Assembly (NCBI GenBank): GCA_030248195.1
Contig: JASAND010006839.1
Coordinates: 1-64,000 of the forward strand
Reading direction: 5' to 3'
Source: Trissonchulus latispiculum
Lineage: Eukaryota; Nematoda; Enoplea; Enoplida; Ironidae
DNA: 64,000 bases
The notes beneath the pieces are model-generated. The model was not told the origin of the DNA, searched no databases, and saw only the letters and a program-made list of their open reading frames with translations. Positions 1 to 35,181 of the stretch are shown here, one piece after another. A program made the translations under genes and the position numbers. The stretch's first letter is position 1, and each line of letters opens with the position of its first letter.

Positions 1-853
1 TTTTCTGAGCTCCTGCTAGGTAGGTAGTTCATTCTGAGTGAGTGAGAGTGCGAGTCATCTCGCCCTTAGGATCGGATTACCCCTGCGTATATTGTCTGGC
101 GAGGCTGTCCCGACCGTCTCCTGTAGTCGGTCAGTTATCCATCTGTGCCACGGTCTCCGCGTCCGCTACGTCTGGGCGTGGTAACGGTGTTAGTAAGTAG
201 GTTAAACTACTAGCCCCGCTACATATCTGTCTGCGCACATGCGTAATTTATCTATCTGTCTGGAACTTACAGAAGTGTCCAATTTACTCATCTGCCCGTA
301 ACATATATTAAACCTTGTATTACTTAAAGATTTGAGCTGGGAGATAAAATCTCCAATATTTTAATTCAATAATAATTTCTCGACTTTAGGGCCAAATGAA
401 GCGAAACGTTGAGCAAATAACAGTAAACAATAATAACATAACAAAAACAATAAAATAATAGGAAACAATAAAATAATATGAAATATCAAAACAATAAGTT
501 TTCACAGGAACTTGGTTTGTCTATTTACATATTTATACTTAACGTTTGCATGCATTTTATTACATGTTTTAATTTAAAAAATTTAAAATTAGTATGGTTT
601 AGTTTATGCGTGAAGTCACTGTTAAAGTTTGCCTCTATCATTTTAACTTTTAGACATTGACGGCACCCTATGTTTTTATTTTTCATCCATTCCGAAGGAA
701 ACTGTGCTGAGTACCTCATAGAAACACTTATAATTGGAAACAAATTATCTTCTTTGATAATTCGAAAATTTAACTGATTCTATAGGTGAAATTTAATAGG
801 TAGATATTAAAATTGCTCGGATTTTATGCAACGCTTGCCTATTGATATCCCTA
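1..853. other. unassigned DNA
   Basis: No gene recognised. The first 250 bases are less AT-rich than the rest and look like a repeat fragment. The segment ends in TTTTATGCAACG (about 822), a word seen again near 2153 and 2213 on the far side of the next element. Confidence 0.4.
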
Positions 854-857
854 TTAA

Positions 858-2106
858 GGGGGGAGTCGCTTTGGGTCAAAGTCGATAGTTACGGATTTCG
901 CTCATTTTCACACACAATATAGGTACATATGTTCTCAAAAATAAGACAAAAATTAGAGTTCGAAATCAAACTGTGGCAGTGATATTCAGCTATAAAGTTG
1001 GAAAACTTGAAAATCACTGTGATTTGCCCTCCAAGGTCAAGCTGAGACAGAACGGCAGCGAAATTTGGGTCAACTAATACGGCAAATTAATTCTGTGGAT
1101 TGGCTAATATTGTAATACTAAAACGACTCCGGGATATCCAGCCAGTCGTTCACACTACATTTTTCAATTGTGAACTGAGCCTTTTTCAGCTAACTGTGCC
1201 CTCAAACTTTAACTTGCCCTAACTTTCAGATACTACATTTCAGACACATAGTTCTATTAGAAAAGTTGTTCAGCTCATCAGTAGCTATCGAATGATACCC
1301 AATTTGTCTATATTTAGGAAATTTCAAAAATTGACTTTTGTGACCTGTAAGCGAAGCGATCAAAGGAGCCAGCCGACACGACAGAAAAGTTCTACCTTGC
1401 AGCATTTACCTTTACCATAATGTCCAGCAGGCATTGAGAGTTTTATATGCCAATTTTGGTGACTTTTGAGTGGGTAACGAGTGCCAATTTTGGTGACTTT
1501 TGAGTGGGTAACGAGTGAGAAATTATTAAAAGAGCGTGAAAATTGTGCAAAATGATGGATTTTGGCAAAATTAGCACATTTTGTGGCAAGTTTTTTGAGA
1601 GCACTACAAACGGTAGAAATTTGCAACTACTGTCATAAGAATTCTGTAGAGTGGAACTATCTATAAGCGATTTCTGTAGTTTTTGCCAATCGTACAGGAG
1701 AGGCGAAAATGTTTTGCTGGTCCTGTTTTTTCGTGGTACAAAAAGCACCAATTTTCCGAAATTTTGACTTTGAAAAATCGCCAAAAGTCCGATACTCAAC
1801 AGAATTGTTCCAGAAGGTTATTTGCACTCTCTGGTATGTCCTTAACATGTACAAATAGGTTGAAGCGCTGTATCTTGCATACAGCGAAAAATTATTCTGC
1901 CACAAATTTTTTAACCTAACTTTTTTATTTTCCTATGTTTAACACATGTCGATGTCACATTTGAAGGGCTCTACAGAACGATTGAAGCAATATTACGCAA
2001 AACGCACCTGTCTTGTTTTGGGGACCCATTAGGACTACAATATATGTGAAAATGAACAAAATCGGAGATGGTCGAAAAATCGGCCAAAAAGCGATCCCCC
2101 CCACCC
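858..2106 (+). mobile_element. TTAA-flanked MITE, copy 1
   Basis: Flanked by TTAA on both sides (854-857 and 2107-2110). The ends are G-rich inverted repeats (GGGGGGAGTCGCTTTGG and the complement of CCAAAAAGCGATCCCCCC). The interior matches the element at 59962-61175 in reverse orientation. A TTAA target fits piggyBac- or Kolobok-type transposition. No coding capacity. Confidence 0.75.
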
Positions 2107-2110
2107 TTAA

Positions 2111-3102
2111 ACTGGAAAAATCGCCCATTACCTATTGTTATTGAAAATTAGTTTTATGCAACGCTCTCAGCCTATTTACCTATTATCTGTTGGACCTATT
2201 GACCTATTGGAAGTTTTATGCAACGGGCCTGGGCTTATGCGTACAAGCACTGCCTGAAGGAAATGTAAGGGAGTGCGAAATGAACTGTATGTAAGCATTT
2301 CAGTGATTCGAGTAGAAGTCATCCAAGACATTTTAGGGCCACAAATTTACGAAATCAAACGCTGAAATGTTCTGTAGTTTTGAAAGGTCTGTGGTGAAGT
2401 TTAGTTACAAGCCAGAATTCACTAAGGCATATAAAATAGTGATCTATCAAATCTGATGTTCAGAATTCAATGCCAAATTTTCATATGCGAATGGTAGTAG
2501 TTTTCGAGTTCCCCCGACAACAAATGCAGAATCAATACCTGGTTGCTTAGTATTGAGATAAACAGTTAAACTGAGTTACCTAGCTACCCTAAAACCAGGC
2601 AGGCAACTTCTATGAAACCTACTTTAACCAGAACAGTGCAGAAACTGCGTACGTACCCAAAATGACGTCATGGGATCTAGTCTTTATTGTTGGTATAAGT
2701 TTAGCGAACACAACGCTGATCTGTTTTCAACACTGTAAAACGTTCAAATTAACAATTCTTTGACACATTCCCACATCCACTGGAGCAAGGATACATAAAT
2801 GAACGACAATAGCATTCTGTTGCACACGAACGCCAAGACACACATACAGAAAAACCTCATCCTTATGGCTATGGGAATGACACGGTTAGGCTCCCCTGTG
2901 TTGTGTTCAACACAAACGGTCAGCTTTATATACACCACGGTAGGAATTTGATGACATAGTTGAGTGAGATAGTTCCACCCTATTATGCTCAACACATAAC
3001 AGTATACACACGGTATATACATTGGCAAAGTTTAACTTCCCTAGGCTAGAAACGTAAAACCAGCTCATATTTTCACCAAATTTTATATCCAAGTACCACC
3101 AC
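2111..3102. other. unassigned DNA
   Basis: No gene or clear inverted repeat. The first 120 bases carry repeated CCTATT words and two copies of TTTTATGCAACG. Confidence 0.4.
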
Positions 3103-3109
3103 ATATTAG

Positions 3110-3512
3110 CAAGAGTACATAATAACTAAGAGTGTGACAAACGTCCCACTCTTAGTTATTAGGTTGCAGACATCATCTGCACAATAACGGCCTACCCCCC
3201 CCACAACTGAGTACCTGGTGACCCCCCCTCCACAACTGAGTACCAGGTACACAATTGTGTACCAACACTCGCTTGTATGTTTACATGTTGAAGCCAAAAA
3301 CATTCTATCAGCAGCTGGCCACTTTTGAGCTTCAACATGTAAACATACAAGCGAGTGCTGGTACACAATTGTGCACCTGGTACTCAGTTGTGGGGGGGTC
3401 ACCAGGTACTCAGTTGTGGGGGGGGGGTAGGCTGTTATTGTGCAGATGATGTCTGCAGCCTAATAACTAAGAGTGGGACGCTTGTCACACTCTTAGTTAT
3501 TATGTACTCTTG
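3110..3512. mobile_element. CAAGAGT foldback MITE, copy 1
   Basis: Ends are CAAGAGTACATAATAAC and its complement. A perfect 7-bp target duplication ATATTAG lies at 3103-3109 and 3513-3519. The two arms of about 180 bp form a near-perfect palindrome around a short spacer, and each arm has a run of C or G next to a GTCACC word. Same family as the elements at 22494, 47858 and 50045. Confidence 0.85.
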
Positions 3513-3519
3513 ATATTAG

Positions 3520-4063
3520 TCCAACATCCGCCCCAAGGCACATAGTAAGACAGTAGGACCATCAGAGTCTGCTTTGCCGACCTGACATGTTTCAAAAGCA
3601 AATTCACAATTACGCTGACACTGGTCCTAACCGTTGTAGCATTAAGTGGTGTGGACAGTAAGGAACCAAGAAATTAAAGTCTATATGACGAAATCAAAAG
3701 GCAAAGGAACTTCCAAGATTGATTAGGAAAATCCTAAGAAGCTCAAGAATTGTTCTCTCTTCTAAGTTTTTGTAGAAAAGGCCAATATTATTAGTTTCAG
3801 TTGCAATGTTGGATGTTGTGCTTGATCGATGACGACTAGTTTTATGTAGAATTATGTGGTAGTTTTCCCTATTAACTTCGATAAAATTAACATAGAGATT
3901 ATCAAATTTTGCATATTATTCGAAAGCTATTGACGATACAAATTGAGTTCAGTTTCAATTTGAGTTTCAGTTGAGTTAGCAATTAAATAATGATAACTTG
4001 GTACACTTTGGTGCACTTCACTTTTGTGTTATACTTTGGTGCAATCCGCCGACGGTGTGTTAT
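3520..4063. other. unassigned AT-rich DNA
   Basis: No gene or repeat recognised. Confidence 0.4.
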
Positions 4064-4066
4064 TAA

Positions 4067-4458
4067 AGCCCGGTTCACACTAGGCAATAATTGCCGGCAA
4101 TATGATTGCCAGCAATATAATTGCCAACAGATTGCCCCGTTTATTGCTGGTGTGAGTGAACAGTGTAAAAATTGCCAGCACAGTTGCTGGCAATCGGCAA
4201 TCTCAGCTCAGCTAGGATAGTGAGCATGCTCTGTGGCAAGTAAATATATGTATGTTAATGTAGATGTAATGTAAATATGTACGTATGTAAATATAAGCGG
4301 CAAACAGATTGCCGCTGGACTAAAATTTTCAATTTTCCGCTATATTGCCGGCAATCTTGGTGATGCTGTGAGAACGGGTGCATGGCTGGGAACATTGCCA
4401 TTGCCCCTACCTTGCTGGCAAGTAGATTGCCTGCAAATTGCCTAGTGTGAACCAGGCT
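4067..4458. mobile_element. MITE built of TTGCCGGCAA words
   Basis: Ends are AGCCCGGTTCACACTAGGCA and its near complement, flanked by TAA (4064-4066, 4459-4461; possibly TTAA). The interior repeats the self-complementary word ATTGCCxGCAAT many times in both halves. A 3-bp TWA target would fit PIF/Harbinger; TTAA would fit piggyBac. No coding capacity. Confidence 0.7.
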
Positions 4459-4461
4459 TAA

Positions 4462-6152
4462 ATGTCTTTTCCTGCGCGCAAAATTTAACTGGATGAACAA
4501 CTCAACTTCAATGCAAAATTTTTGAGTCGTGAGTATTACATGTTCTGCTTGTATTGTGAATGAAACACTTGAGATAACACTTAGAATAACAATTTATATA
4601 GTTCGAACAACAACTTGAATTAGAGTTAAAAAATTGAAATTAAAGCTTGGGGAGTGAGAATTTATACGGTATATACGTATACAGTATAAGCTTGCGTATA
4701 TACTTCTATCTCTAGATTCGCTAATGTAAATCCGATTTAATATTTTCCCAAAACGTATTTTTGACTCCTCTTTCTGTACTGTATACCACCTAAGAAATGA
4801 ATACTTATAAAATTTGAATGAATTTAAATTTAATAAATTTAGATGTTTTGAATGAAAACTATATAAAGCATGGAAAGTGTACTGTTAGCTTCATACCCAC
4901 TTCCGAAGCTGCCGAATGTTTCATTCTTTTATTAAAACTTAAAAGGGTTGAGGGTTAAACTACATAAATAAATGTAAAATGTTAAACATAAAATATATAT
5001 GTTTGGCTTAATTGTTTCTTCCTGACTGGTATAGCTATACGCTAAATCTGTATAACTAATTCTTGAAAATAGTCGAGTGAAAAATATATATTCATATATA
5101 TTTGAATACATTAAAGTATTCATTTTTCGTTTTGTATGCCCGATGACCGAAAATGACAACACAGCCGAAAAACCAAAAATTAAATTCCTAATTCCATAAA
5201 CTGTTTTTAAACATTTAGTTTTCATTTTTAGTCTACCTCCGGCTCCGTCTTCGGCTCCGGTTCCGGCCGGAGGTAACCTGCCTCCGGCTCCGGCACCGGC
5301 CGGAGGCAAAATCCCACCTCCGTCCGATCCCTGCTTGATTCCATTTTCGTTCAGCCTTGCTCTTTTCCTCCAACCATCTGCATTCAAAATACTGCGTAAA
5401 ACATATTCCCTACAAATAAGAAGGAACTGAAAAGTGACAGAAAATAGCTATCAACTAAACAAATGTTCTCCCAGCTGTTTTGTGGACAACCCTTAAAATA
5501 TTTGAAGGCTTACCAAATACAAACCCGGACAATGGATCTACCGGTTTCACAACTGAGATTCAATTTGCTAATTTTATAGTCTTAGGTAGTGTTTAAAGGG
5601 ACTGCGTTTACTTATGAGTTATTGTCAAAGTTTTGGAATTCCGGACCTTCGTTAATCGAAGCATGAAATGTCAAGAAGGAAATTTCAGCGTCCGTTTGCA
5701 AAATTCGATTCTGGCCAAGTCGAGCTCGGTGACGTAAAAGTAGCAACTGTCTTCGATTGTTTTACTGGACTCGTTATTTTTACCTCAGAGCTATAGCGGG
5801 CCCGTGCGCAGGCAATTCTTCATATGAGCTGGAGCAATTGCGTTCTGTGAAAACGTCTTGCAGCATAACTTTTAGTTTGCAAATTGCAGTTTTGCATTGC
5901 AATTGCACATTGCTGTTAAGAATGCCTTCTTTGTGGCTTTCTATCAGATAAAGTCCTTCGACAATTTAGCGAGGTTCAGGCCCTGCTGCGTGTCCAATCC
6001 AACTGAAAAATCAATCTTTATTTCGCAATAGTTGTGGTGTTTTCTTTTACTTGGCTATTTTTTGTGCTGCACAATTTTTCCTGGGAATTTGGAAACACCT
6101 GAGGATGGGCGTTTAGCAATTTGTCGTTCATCTATTTTGAATTGAATGAATT
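4462..6152. other. unassigned DNA upstream of the kinase first exon
   Basis: AT-rich except for a GC-rich patch at 5234-5308 made of CCTCCGGCTCCGGC and its complement. The last few hundred bases may be the 5' UTR or promoter of the 6153 exon, but no TATA box or other signal stands out. Confidence 0.35.
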
Positions 6153-28415
<22,263 letters not shown>

Positions 28416-28934
28416 CTACTTCATCTCCGTTCCCTCTTGTAAAATGGCCCAATTGCTTCTAGGCTGTGCTCAAGAGTTCCCTCCAAATCTGAAAACTTTG
28501 GCCTTCTGTCATGCGTTTTTACGATAAATTGACATTGAAAACGAACAGTGCCTGGCGATCCTATCAGGGTAATCTTTGCCTTGAAGAAGGTTCAGGATCA
28601 CTATGAACGAAACTATTAAGACATAATCTGATACTGTGATATGAATGGGTTCTCCTTCTGACAACTACGCCGATGTCCATATAGCCCTACCCTAAGGTTG
28701 TTTATGGGAATTTAACTGATTTTTGTAAGTATAGTACATCAAGCTTTATTCTTGACATATATAAGCTTTAATTTACAGTATTATATTGCCTCAACGATTC
28801 GTGTATGACAATTTCACATTGTTTGTACGTTTGTTAAGTTTTTCTCCGCTAAACTCCGTCTAGTCCGATTCTGTGCTCTGTTCGGTGCTACAACGAGTAT
28901 ACAATATTAATTGTACAGTTATTTAATATTTAAA

Positions 28935-28940
28935 AATAAA
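28935..28940 (+). terminator. polyadenylation signal AATAAA of the LAMMER kinase
   Basis: An AATAAA hexamer sits about 520 bp after the stop codon in AT-rich DNA, before a different repeat begins near 28.97 kb. It is the best candidate for 3' end formation. Confidence 0.5.
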
Positions 28941-29164
28941 TATTTTATCCAGCAAACAGTATCTTGTGATGTTAGTGAAGCTGACCTCTCCGTCTAAATC
29001 GACAACGAACCCTGTACAACTGAAGGAGTGAAGGCGAATTCTCATATTGTTCTTCTTCAGCTGCTTTGATAAACAGCCGTTTCCAACCGACAAAATTGCT
29101 TGAAACCGACTTTCATATAGTGGTGTTTCAGCAGCTGAAGCTGATACTGAAACACGTCGTTTCA

Positions 29165-29295
29165 GCTTGAACATGTAATTGCTTCCCCTGCTAAAACTGA
29201 AACTAAAACTTAAATGACAACAGCTTTGGAGCTGAAACTGAAACTAAACCAAATTGAGCCAAAGCTGAAACTGAAACTAAAGCTGAAACTAAAAT
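29165..29295. repeat. tandem GAAACTGAAACTAAAGCT repeats
   Basis: Variants of GCTGAAACTGAAACTAAA are repeated. The same word type heads the large repeat copies at 49143 and 61302. Confidence 0.65.
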
Positions 29296-29559
29296 AAATT
29301 TTGGAGTTGTAGTACAGAGTTTCAATGGTGCTTGTGTTGGGTTTGTGGTGTCAGCCGAACGGTGTTTAGTATTCTATATACTATCTAGGATACTATCTAT
29401 TCTATATACTAATGTCAATACATTCAAAACAATTTAAATGTTTTTGTCAGTGGTTCATTTTGGTGAAATGAAAACAGCGAAACTTCAAATTATAAACCGT
29501 GGTATAAACTTTAATCGTAACTCCAAGAATGATTTAGCACCTAAGACCTACTAACTTAA

Positions 29560-30538
29560 GGTGGTGATTCCCTTTGGTCACATAAAGTTTGCACCATCAT
29601 TACTCATTCATTACTTGGAGTTAAGAAGCCATTTTTATCAAAATGTAGTTTGACGTTTTCTCTTTTAATGCATGCCATGAAACTAATATTGCTTTTCTAA
29701 AATATTTTTAACACATTTTAGAAGAAGTATAATTTTCCACATTTTTTGCAGACTCAAGTAAATCTTTTCACGAAGCATCGGTTTTATCATTCGATACCTC
29801 CATCAAATAGCTGGGGACGATTTTTTATTTATTGTGAAATCGCTCTTCATTATAGAGAAATAAGCTGAAATGTGTGCGTAATCTGAATTTTGTCTACTTT
29901 TTCCAAATTCGTCAAGCGATTACTTTAGCTACAAAGCAGCAATCGGGGCAACTAAACAATCGTCCCTGGGTATATTTGTGCAGAACACATTTGTTCAGTA
30001 GCAGCCCTCCAGCTTGCGTGGTGAATGCGCCACAATGTTTGGAAAAAAATTGGTCGAGTTCTTGCAAAAACTACATTTTCTATGATAGCAGCCTACAGCA
30101 TGGCAGTTGGAAGACGATCATTCGTCGGATAATTTGTCCTTATGAGACCTTCAGATCGGCGCCCTTAGTTTGATTTTACGGCTTGTGTAGTTCAAGAAAT
30201 GTTGGATTATTTGATTTCTGCAAAAATGACAAGTTTTGGACACGAAAACAAGAAAATCGGCTGTATCTCACGGTAGAGAAAAGCTAGAAAGTTGCTTTAA
30301 AAAGCAAAAATGTGAAGCTCAATGAGATCTTTCGAATGGATATAGTCATAATTGTATAGCTGCTGCCAAACCTTCAGAAATTGGGAAAAACCACTCTGAC
30401 CGAAAATCTCGCATTTTTGAATCGGGATTGCGCGGAGGGTGTTAGAACGCTAAAACAACTTATTTCGGAAAGTTTCGTCATATTTCATCCTGATTTACGC
30501 CGCCAAATAACAATATGTGTCCAAAAGGAATCACCACC
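29560..30538. mobile_element. TTAA element with GGTGGTGATTCC ends
   Basis: TTAA at 29556-29559 and 30539-30542. Terminal repeats are GGTGGTGATTCCCTTTGG and its near complement. The 979-bp interior has no convincing protein. Two further copies in opposite orientation lie at 55855-56234 (one end only) and 56317-57791. Confidence 0.82.
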
Positions 30539-30553
30539 TTAATTATACGTTAC

Positions 30554-30931
30554 CTAGGACTGCTGAGTCTTCAGGAACTCACGCAACTTCATCATGTCGT
30601 CCCTTCTGCCATTCCGAATCCAGGATTCGAAAGCTTTTCCACGCTCAATCTGTTCATGTGTTAGCGGCACATTGATGTTTACGATATTTATTTTGTCGTA
30701 TTTTTCGGTATCATATTCTTTGTTAGTTACTGGGATCCGGGCTGATTTGTACTCATTTCCAACATGACTGTCGTAGTTTACTGAGTTACGCTGACGTTTC
30801 TCATTATCTTTGAATACCAAAGCTTTCCAACTGTAAAAATTCCTGAAAATATTGCTTGTTTTGCCATCTGGTTGTACAGCTGAGTTAGGCGGAGGCGGCT
30901 TCGGTGACATATGATCAAAACAGTTTGTCAT
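30554..30931 (-). CDS. small protein, member A of an unrecognised two-gene family (125 aa)
   Basis: ATG at 30931, stop at 30554. The basic protein starts MTNCFDHMSPKP, has a charged middle (FKDNEKRQRN) and ends with FESWIRNGRRDDMMKLREFL. The paralogue at 38569-38964 shares the start (MTxxFDxMS), an aromatic/basic segment near residues 28-50, a PVT motif and the C-terminal RNGRRDDM-KL-EF block, with a diverged middle. That pattern indicates selection on protein sequence. No signal peptide, membrane segment or known domain is seen. A good acceptor (TTTTTTCAG) ends 17 nt before the ATG. The stop lies close to the TTAA element at 29560-30538. Function unknown. Confidence 0.7.
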   Translation of the reverse strand: MTNCFDHMSPKPPPPNSAVQPDGKTSNIFRNFYSWKALVFKDNEKRQRNSVNYDSHVGNEYKSARIPVTNKEYDTEKYDKINIVNINVPLTHEQIERGKAFESWIRNGRRDDMMKLREFLKTQQS

Positions 30932-30948
30932 TATTTAAAGTAAATTGC

Positions 30949-31146
30949 CTGAAAAAATCAGTGCCGTATAAATTATTGTTGTTATCAATCTTAATCTTGC
31001 AAAATATTCACTTGTTCCTAAATTCTTTAGGAATTCAGGCAAAAACTGAATGTAGAAAGTAGAAAGAAATTTGATATATGGTGCTTTTGGTTCTGGTTCG
31101 AAATTTAGTGATTTCAGCAGTACCATGCGTTTATACCGTTATATAG
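30949..31146 (-). promoter_or_regulatory. upstream region of gene A: TATA-like box and splice acceptor
   Basis: On the minus strand CTATATAAC lies at 31146-31138 and an acceptor TTTTTTCAG ends at 30949, leaving 17 nt to the ATG. A 5' UTR intron with a donor such as CAA|GTGAAT, or trans-splicing, would both fit. The 63-codon frame starting at 31126 in this segment is taken to be non-coding. Confidence 0.35.
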
Positions 31147-33228
31147 ATGACAAATCTGCTGAAATCTTTCAAAATTTGTAACTATTCAGTTCAATTCTGT
31201 CAATGAAAATAAATTATCAATAGAGTTTACTGGTAACAGACTTTAAGAAATATCACGTTGTTCAGTATAGCTTTTAGAGAACAGCGCTAGTCAGGTATAA
31301 ATCAGTCTGAAACCAGCAGTACGATTACTAAAACAACTTAGAATCTGAAACTATAATTAGTTTGTTAATGCTGACTACTGAAAGGATTGGACCACTTATT
31401 CTTATTATATTATTATTATTATTACCTACTGGATGGAAGAAGCTAAAAGGCATAAATGACCAAAAGAAAATGGCTAAAATGAGGAAACTGGCTGTGTTAA
31501 ATATATCCAGATTGTAGCTGATAAGACTAAACTCGTTTCAGATCCTGCCAGAATCTTGTATAACTGGCGGTTCAACACTTTCGACTGTTGGACTCGCGTT
31601 ATCCGTTGAATTGGATTGATGCTTGTACTGTTTTTGCCTTATTGTATGCGAATATTGCAAACGTTGGTCCGTAGGCAAAAAGACATATATAAAATTGCCC
31701 ATCGGCCGCATAATAAAAAGGGGCCCGAAGGCCGTTGCTGTATTGTGGGTCTTCTTTGCTGAATTTAAGCCGGATATAGAAGATCCAATGGCTCGGTAGA
31801 TCGTAGGTGTTCGTGTGTGAATCTCATTCTCCTGCTCTGACCTGTGTGGGCCAGAGAAGTTCCCTAAGCATCCTAACCGGGGGAGTGTATTCTGTTGATC
31901 CCCGCTGCAAGGCCATACATAGCGCACTGGGCAGAATAGAGTGGGGGACAGGGGTCAAAACCTACTTCACTCGACGGACTCTCAGCAAACACTTAGTGAG
32001 TCTCAAAGTTTTGGGACTGGACTGGCAGCTTCCTCACAGCCCTGCGACAGCACGATTGCGGCGGTTTTCCTTTGAACTTGAGACAAAGCTTCTAGGAAGT
32101 TCTAGAATTTGCTAGAAGCTTGCCTCCTTTAACACTGGAAGATCCCGGCTCTTCCTGAGCCTGGTGGTCAGGAAGGGGGCGTTTTATGATATAATATTTT
32201 TCCCAATCCCAGCTGACCACTTTTCTGATTAATTTCGGGGTCCGAAACTTGGTCGTATTTTATAAAATTTTGGTAAACACGTAAACGTAACCTAAGGGGG
32301 GAGTTTCGGACCCAGATTTCGATTTTCCCCATTTTTGAAGAAAAGGAGCTCAAAAAATTAGGCCAATCCCCCCTGTTATGGGAAAAATATTCTTAAGTGC
32401 CACATTTGGGCACAACTTTTACTCGTCTTTCTGAATATCTAAGTTTCTTTGGCGTCTCTTGTCCAAGACCCCTACTTTTAACTTTCGAGTAAACTTTTGG
32501 CCACAAACAAGAGAAGTCATAACAACCATCTTAACAGCAATTGCTCCCTATTTCCAAAAACTCCCTCTGCTCATATGACCATGGACAGAGTGAGCAATTG
32601 TATAAAAAATGTGTATAACAATTCCGACGTAATTTCTTACCTAATAAAACTAAATATCATAACACTTTCCTACCTATACTTATTAATTTTCATATTATTT
32701 TCATTAATTTTTATTTATTATAAAGGAGGCTAAGCCCCCTCCAAACCTACTTAAGTACACAAAGGTGTGTACTGACTCTCTCCTGTGGAAAAGCAATTCT
32801 CTTCTGGCCTCGACCAAGCTAGAATTCACTTGAGGACACTCTAGTAGTAAAAGAAAGAATAGGCATAGTAGTACTCCCTCTACTACGCAGTCTGAATAGC
32901 AAATAGCTTCCCAGACAATGAAAAATGGAGTTCCCAAAAAGTTAGTATAAAGGTGAAAGGAGTCCAGTTTTGCACACCAAGTACAGATTTAGAGGATAGG
33001 ATTATGGAATAAAAAGTAATCCTACCAAAACTCATTAATAACTCACTCAATTTTGGAAGTTAGAAAGTGGGGTTTGAATTTTTGGAACCAGGGGAGAATT
33101 GCCTTTCAGACGAGCCCAACTTGTGTTATAGATAAAATTTACTAGACTTAACTAATTAACACCTAATTATTTACTAATTAGTTCATGTAACACTAGCCAA
33201 CTAATAATACAGTCATTTTGTGTTAAAG
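31147..33228. other. unassigned DNA; possible retroelement fragment at 31540-32160
   Basis: The part from about 31540 to 32160 has higher GC and long frames on both strands (129 codons minus, 102 plus), but neither starts with a clear ATG nor matches a family I recognise. The rest is AT-rich, with C- or G-runs near 32290-32380. Confidence 0.3.
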
Positions 33229-33236
33229 CTATTTTA

Positions 33237-33840
33237 GGGTCTTATCTCGTTTACCCCCCCACCACTCAAAATCCTTAAAACTTGACCAAATGAGCTAAAA
33301 TTCACTATGGGTATTGGGTATGTTTTCGACAACGCTACGTTTAAATATCGCAAAATTTTTCGATTTCGCGAAATTCGATTTTTTCGGTTTCTAAGGGGGG
33401 AACAAGGGAAACCGAAAAATTTTTTGTCTTCGATTTTGCTGAAAAGATGTATATAGGGGTTTTTGGGGACGTAGAATACGAATCTGAAGTCCCTTTTTCG
33501 ATTCAGCTTTTCGTTAGCTCAGTATAAGCTTACATCTTAAGCTTAAACCTTTAGCTTATACTGAGCTAACGAAAAGTTGAATCGAAAAACGGACTTCAGA
33601 TTCGTGTTTTACGACCCCGAAAACCCCTATTCACAGCTTTTCATCAAAATCGAAGACAAAAAATTTTTCGGTTTCCCTTGGTCCCCCCTTAGAAATCGAA
33701 AAAATCGAATTTCGCGAAATCGAAAAATTTTGCGATATTTGAACTCAGCGTGGTCGAAAACATACCCATAGTGAATTTTAGCTCATTTGGTCAAGTTTTA
33801 AGGATTTTGAGTGGTGGGGGAGGTAAACGAGATAAGACCC
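33237..33840. mobile_element. hAT-like palindromic MITE with 8-bp target duplication
   Basis: Perfect duplication CTATTTTA at 33229-33236 and 33841-33848. The ends GGGTCTTATCTCGTTTACC and complement lead into a near-perfect palindrome with arms of about 290 bp. An 8-bp duplication is the hAT signature. No coding frame. Confidence 0.8.
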
Positions 33841-33848
33841 CTATTTTA

Positions 33849-35138
33849 AGCATAAGTAAGTGACTATCACCCATTGTGTGTGGCATTTTATTGCCCTGAA
33901 ACTGTGTCCAAAGAGTTTCTATGAACATAAGATTGGATATATGTAACTTCTCTCAATTGACAGCTTAATATAATGGCTTTACAAGAATTTTCCGACAACT
34001 AACTAACTAAACTAACTAACTAAATAACTAACAGAGTGAACAGGGCCCTTCCCAAACCGATTCTGAGTTAGAGAAAAGTACCCACTCTTCGATTGGGATT
34101 TTCACAATTTACCCTGATTCTTTAGTTCTTTAGGTCTTCTATAACCTTGTGTTCGCTTATTAATATTCTCTATATGAAGATGTTAAATGTGAGCCTTTCC
34201 TGATATTAATTTAACTTTTGGAATCTTGATTAGAGTATTAATTATTGGGTTTAGTCTGGCAACTGATATTTCTTTTAACTACAAAGTATCTATACAATTA
34301 TCAGCTTCGACATTCAATTAAAGCTAACATAATGAATTATAGGAAACATGGAATCACCCTCTAATTGGATTTCCACTCGATCTTTCACGCTAATAGCATA
34401 ATAACCATTTTTAACCAACTTTTGACCTTTAACAGAAATTGTTTCATTACACAAATCTCTTTGTTTCATCTTGAAGTGATGATATTTTAGCACGTAAACG
34501 TGAAACATTTGATGTTTCATCAAATATATGCTGATTAAAAGTTCATCTCAATACCAACCGACAATGTTATTTCAATTTGAATGCTAAGAACTGCAGAGTA
34601 TCGAAAAAGCAAAGTTTCTTGGCTAATTTATCTTTTCCGCTATCACAACCACATCTAAGGATTATGGATTATCAGTGGCTTGTTGTCTGGTAAATTGCTG
34701 GTTGCTTAGATAGAAATAAATAAAATATTAACTATAATTTAATACTAAGCAGTGCATTTTAGACTATTTGTCTGTTGTCGTCTAACGTGGCCAGTTAGTT
34801 GCATTGTGATTACATAAAGTACATACGTTACATGCAGCATCTTTACATACAGCACGTACGTTTTAAGCTTTTTTGTTAATAAAAACTGACTTGTGAAAGC
34901 TATTTACGGGAAAGTTAAAACATCGAACAACCAAGTTGGCACTCCACCTTGCTAATTGAAATCGGGCCTCGAATTTCCAGTAATTACAGGTATGTTCCTT
35001 ATTACAGTACCAGTGTTGTCTGTTGGCTGCTCCCGACTGCCTCCTAACCCGAGACCATATTTAAAACTTCATTCGTCAAACTCGGGAGCCTACAAAATCA
35101 CAAGAGAACCACATCAATCCATATCAACTACGTATGTA
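33849..35138. other. unassigned AT-rich DNA
   Basis: No confident gene. A 69-codon frame at 34314-34523 (minus) has no recognisable motif and was not called. Confidence 0.35.
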
Positions 35139-35181
35139 TGTATATATGTTGCATTGAATGTGTACAATCATTGAATGTATA

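Noticed and set aside
5757..5951. 64-codon plus-strand frame upstream of the kinase exon
   Set aside because: Starts at a non-ATG codon, no motif, and no splice signal joining it to 6153.
30935..31126. 63-codon minus-strand frame just before gene A
   Set aside because: It ends inside the candidate intron immediately before the gene A acceptor and has no counterpart before gene B.
31538..32115. 129-codon minus and 102-codon plus frames
   Set aside because: No recognisable domain, the minus frame begins at GTG, and both strands are open together; left as unassigned GC-rich DNA.
34314..34523. 69-codon minus-strand frame
   Set aside because: Reads like plausible protein but has no known motif, no paralogue in the window and no clear splice or promoter context.
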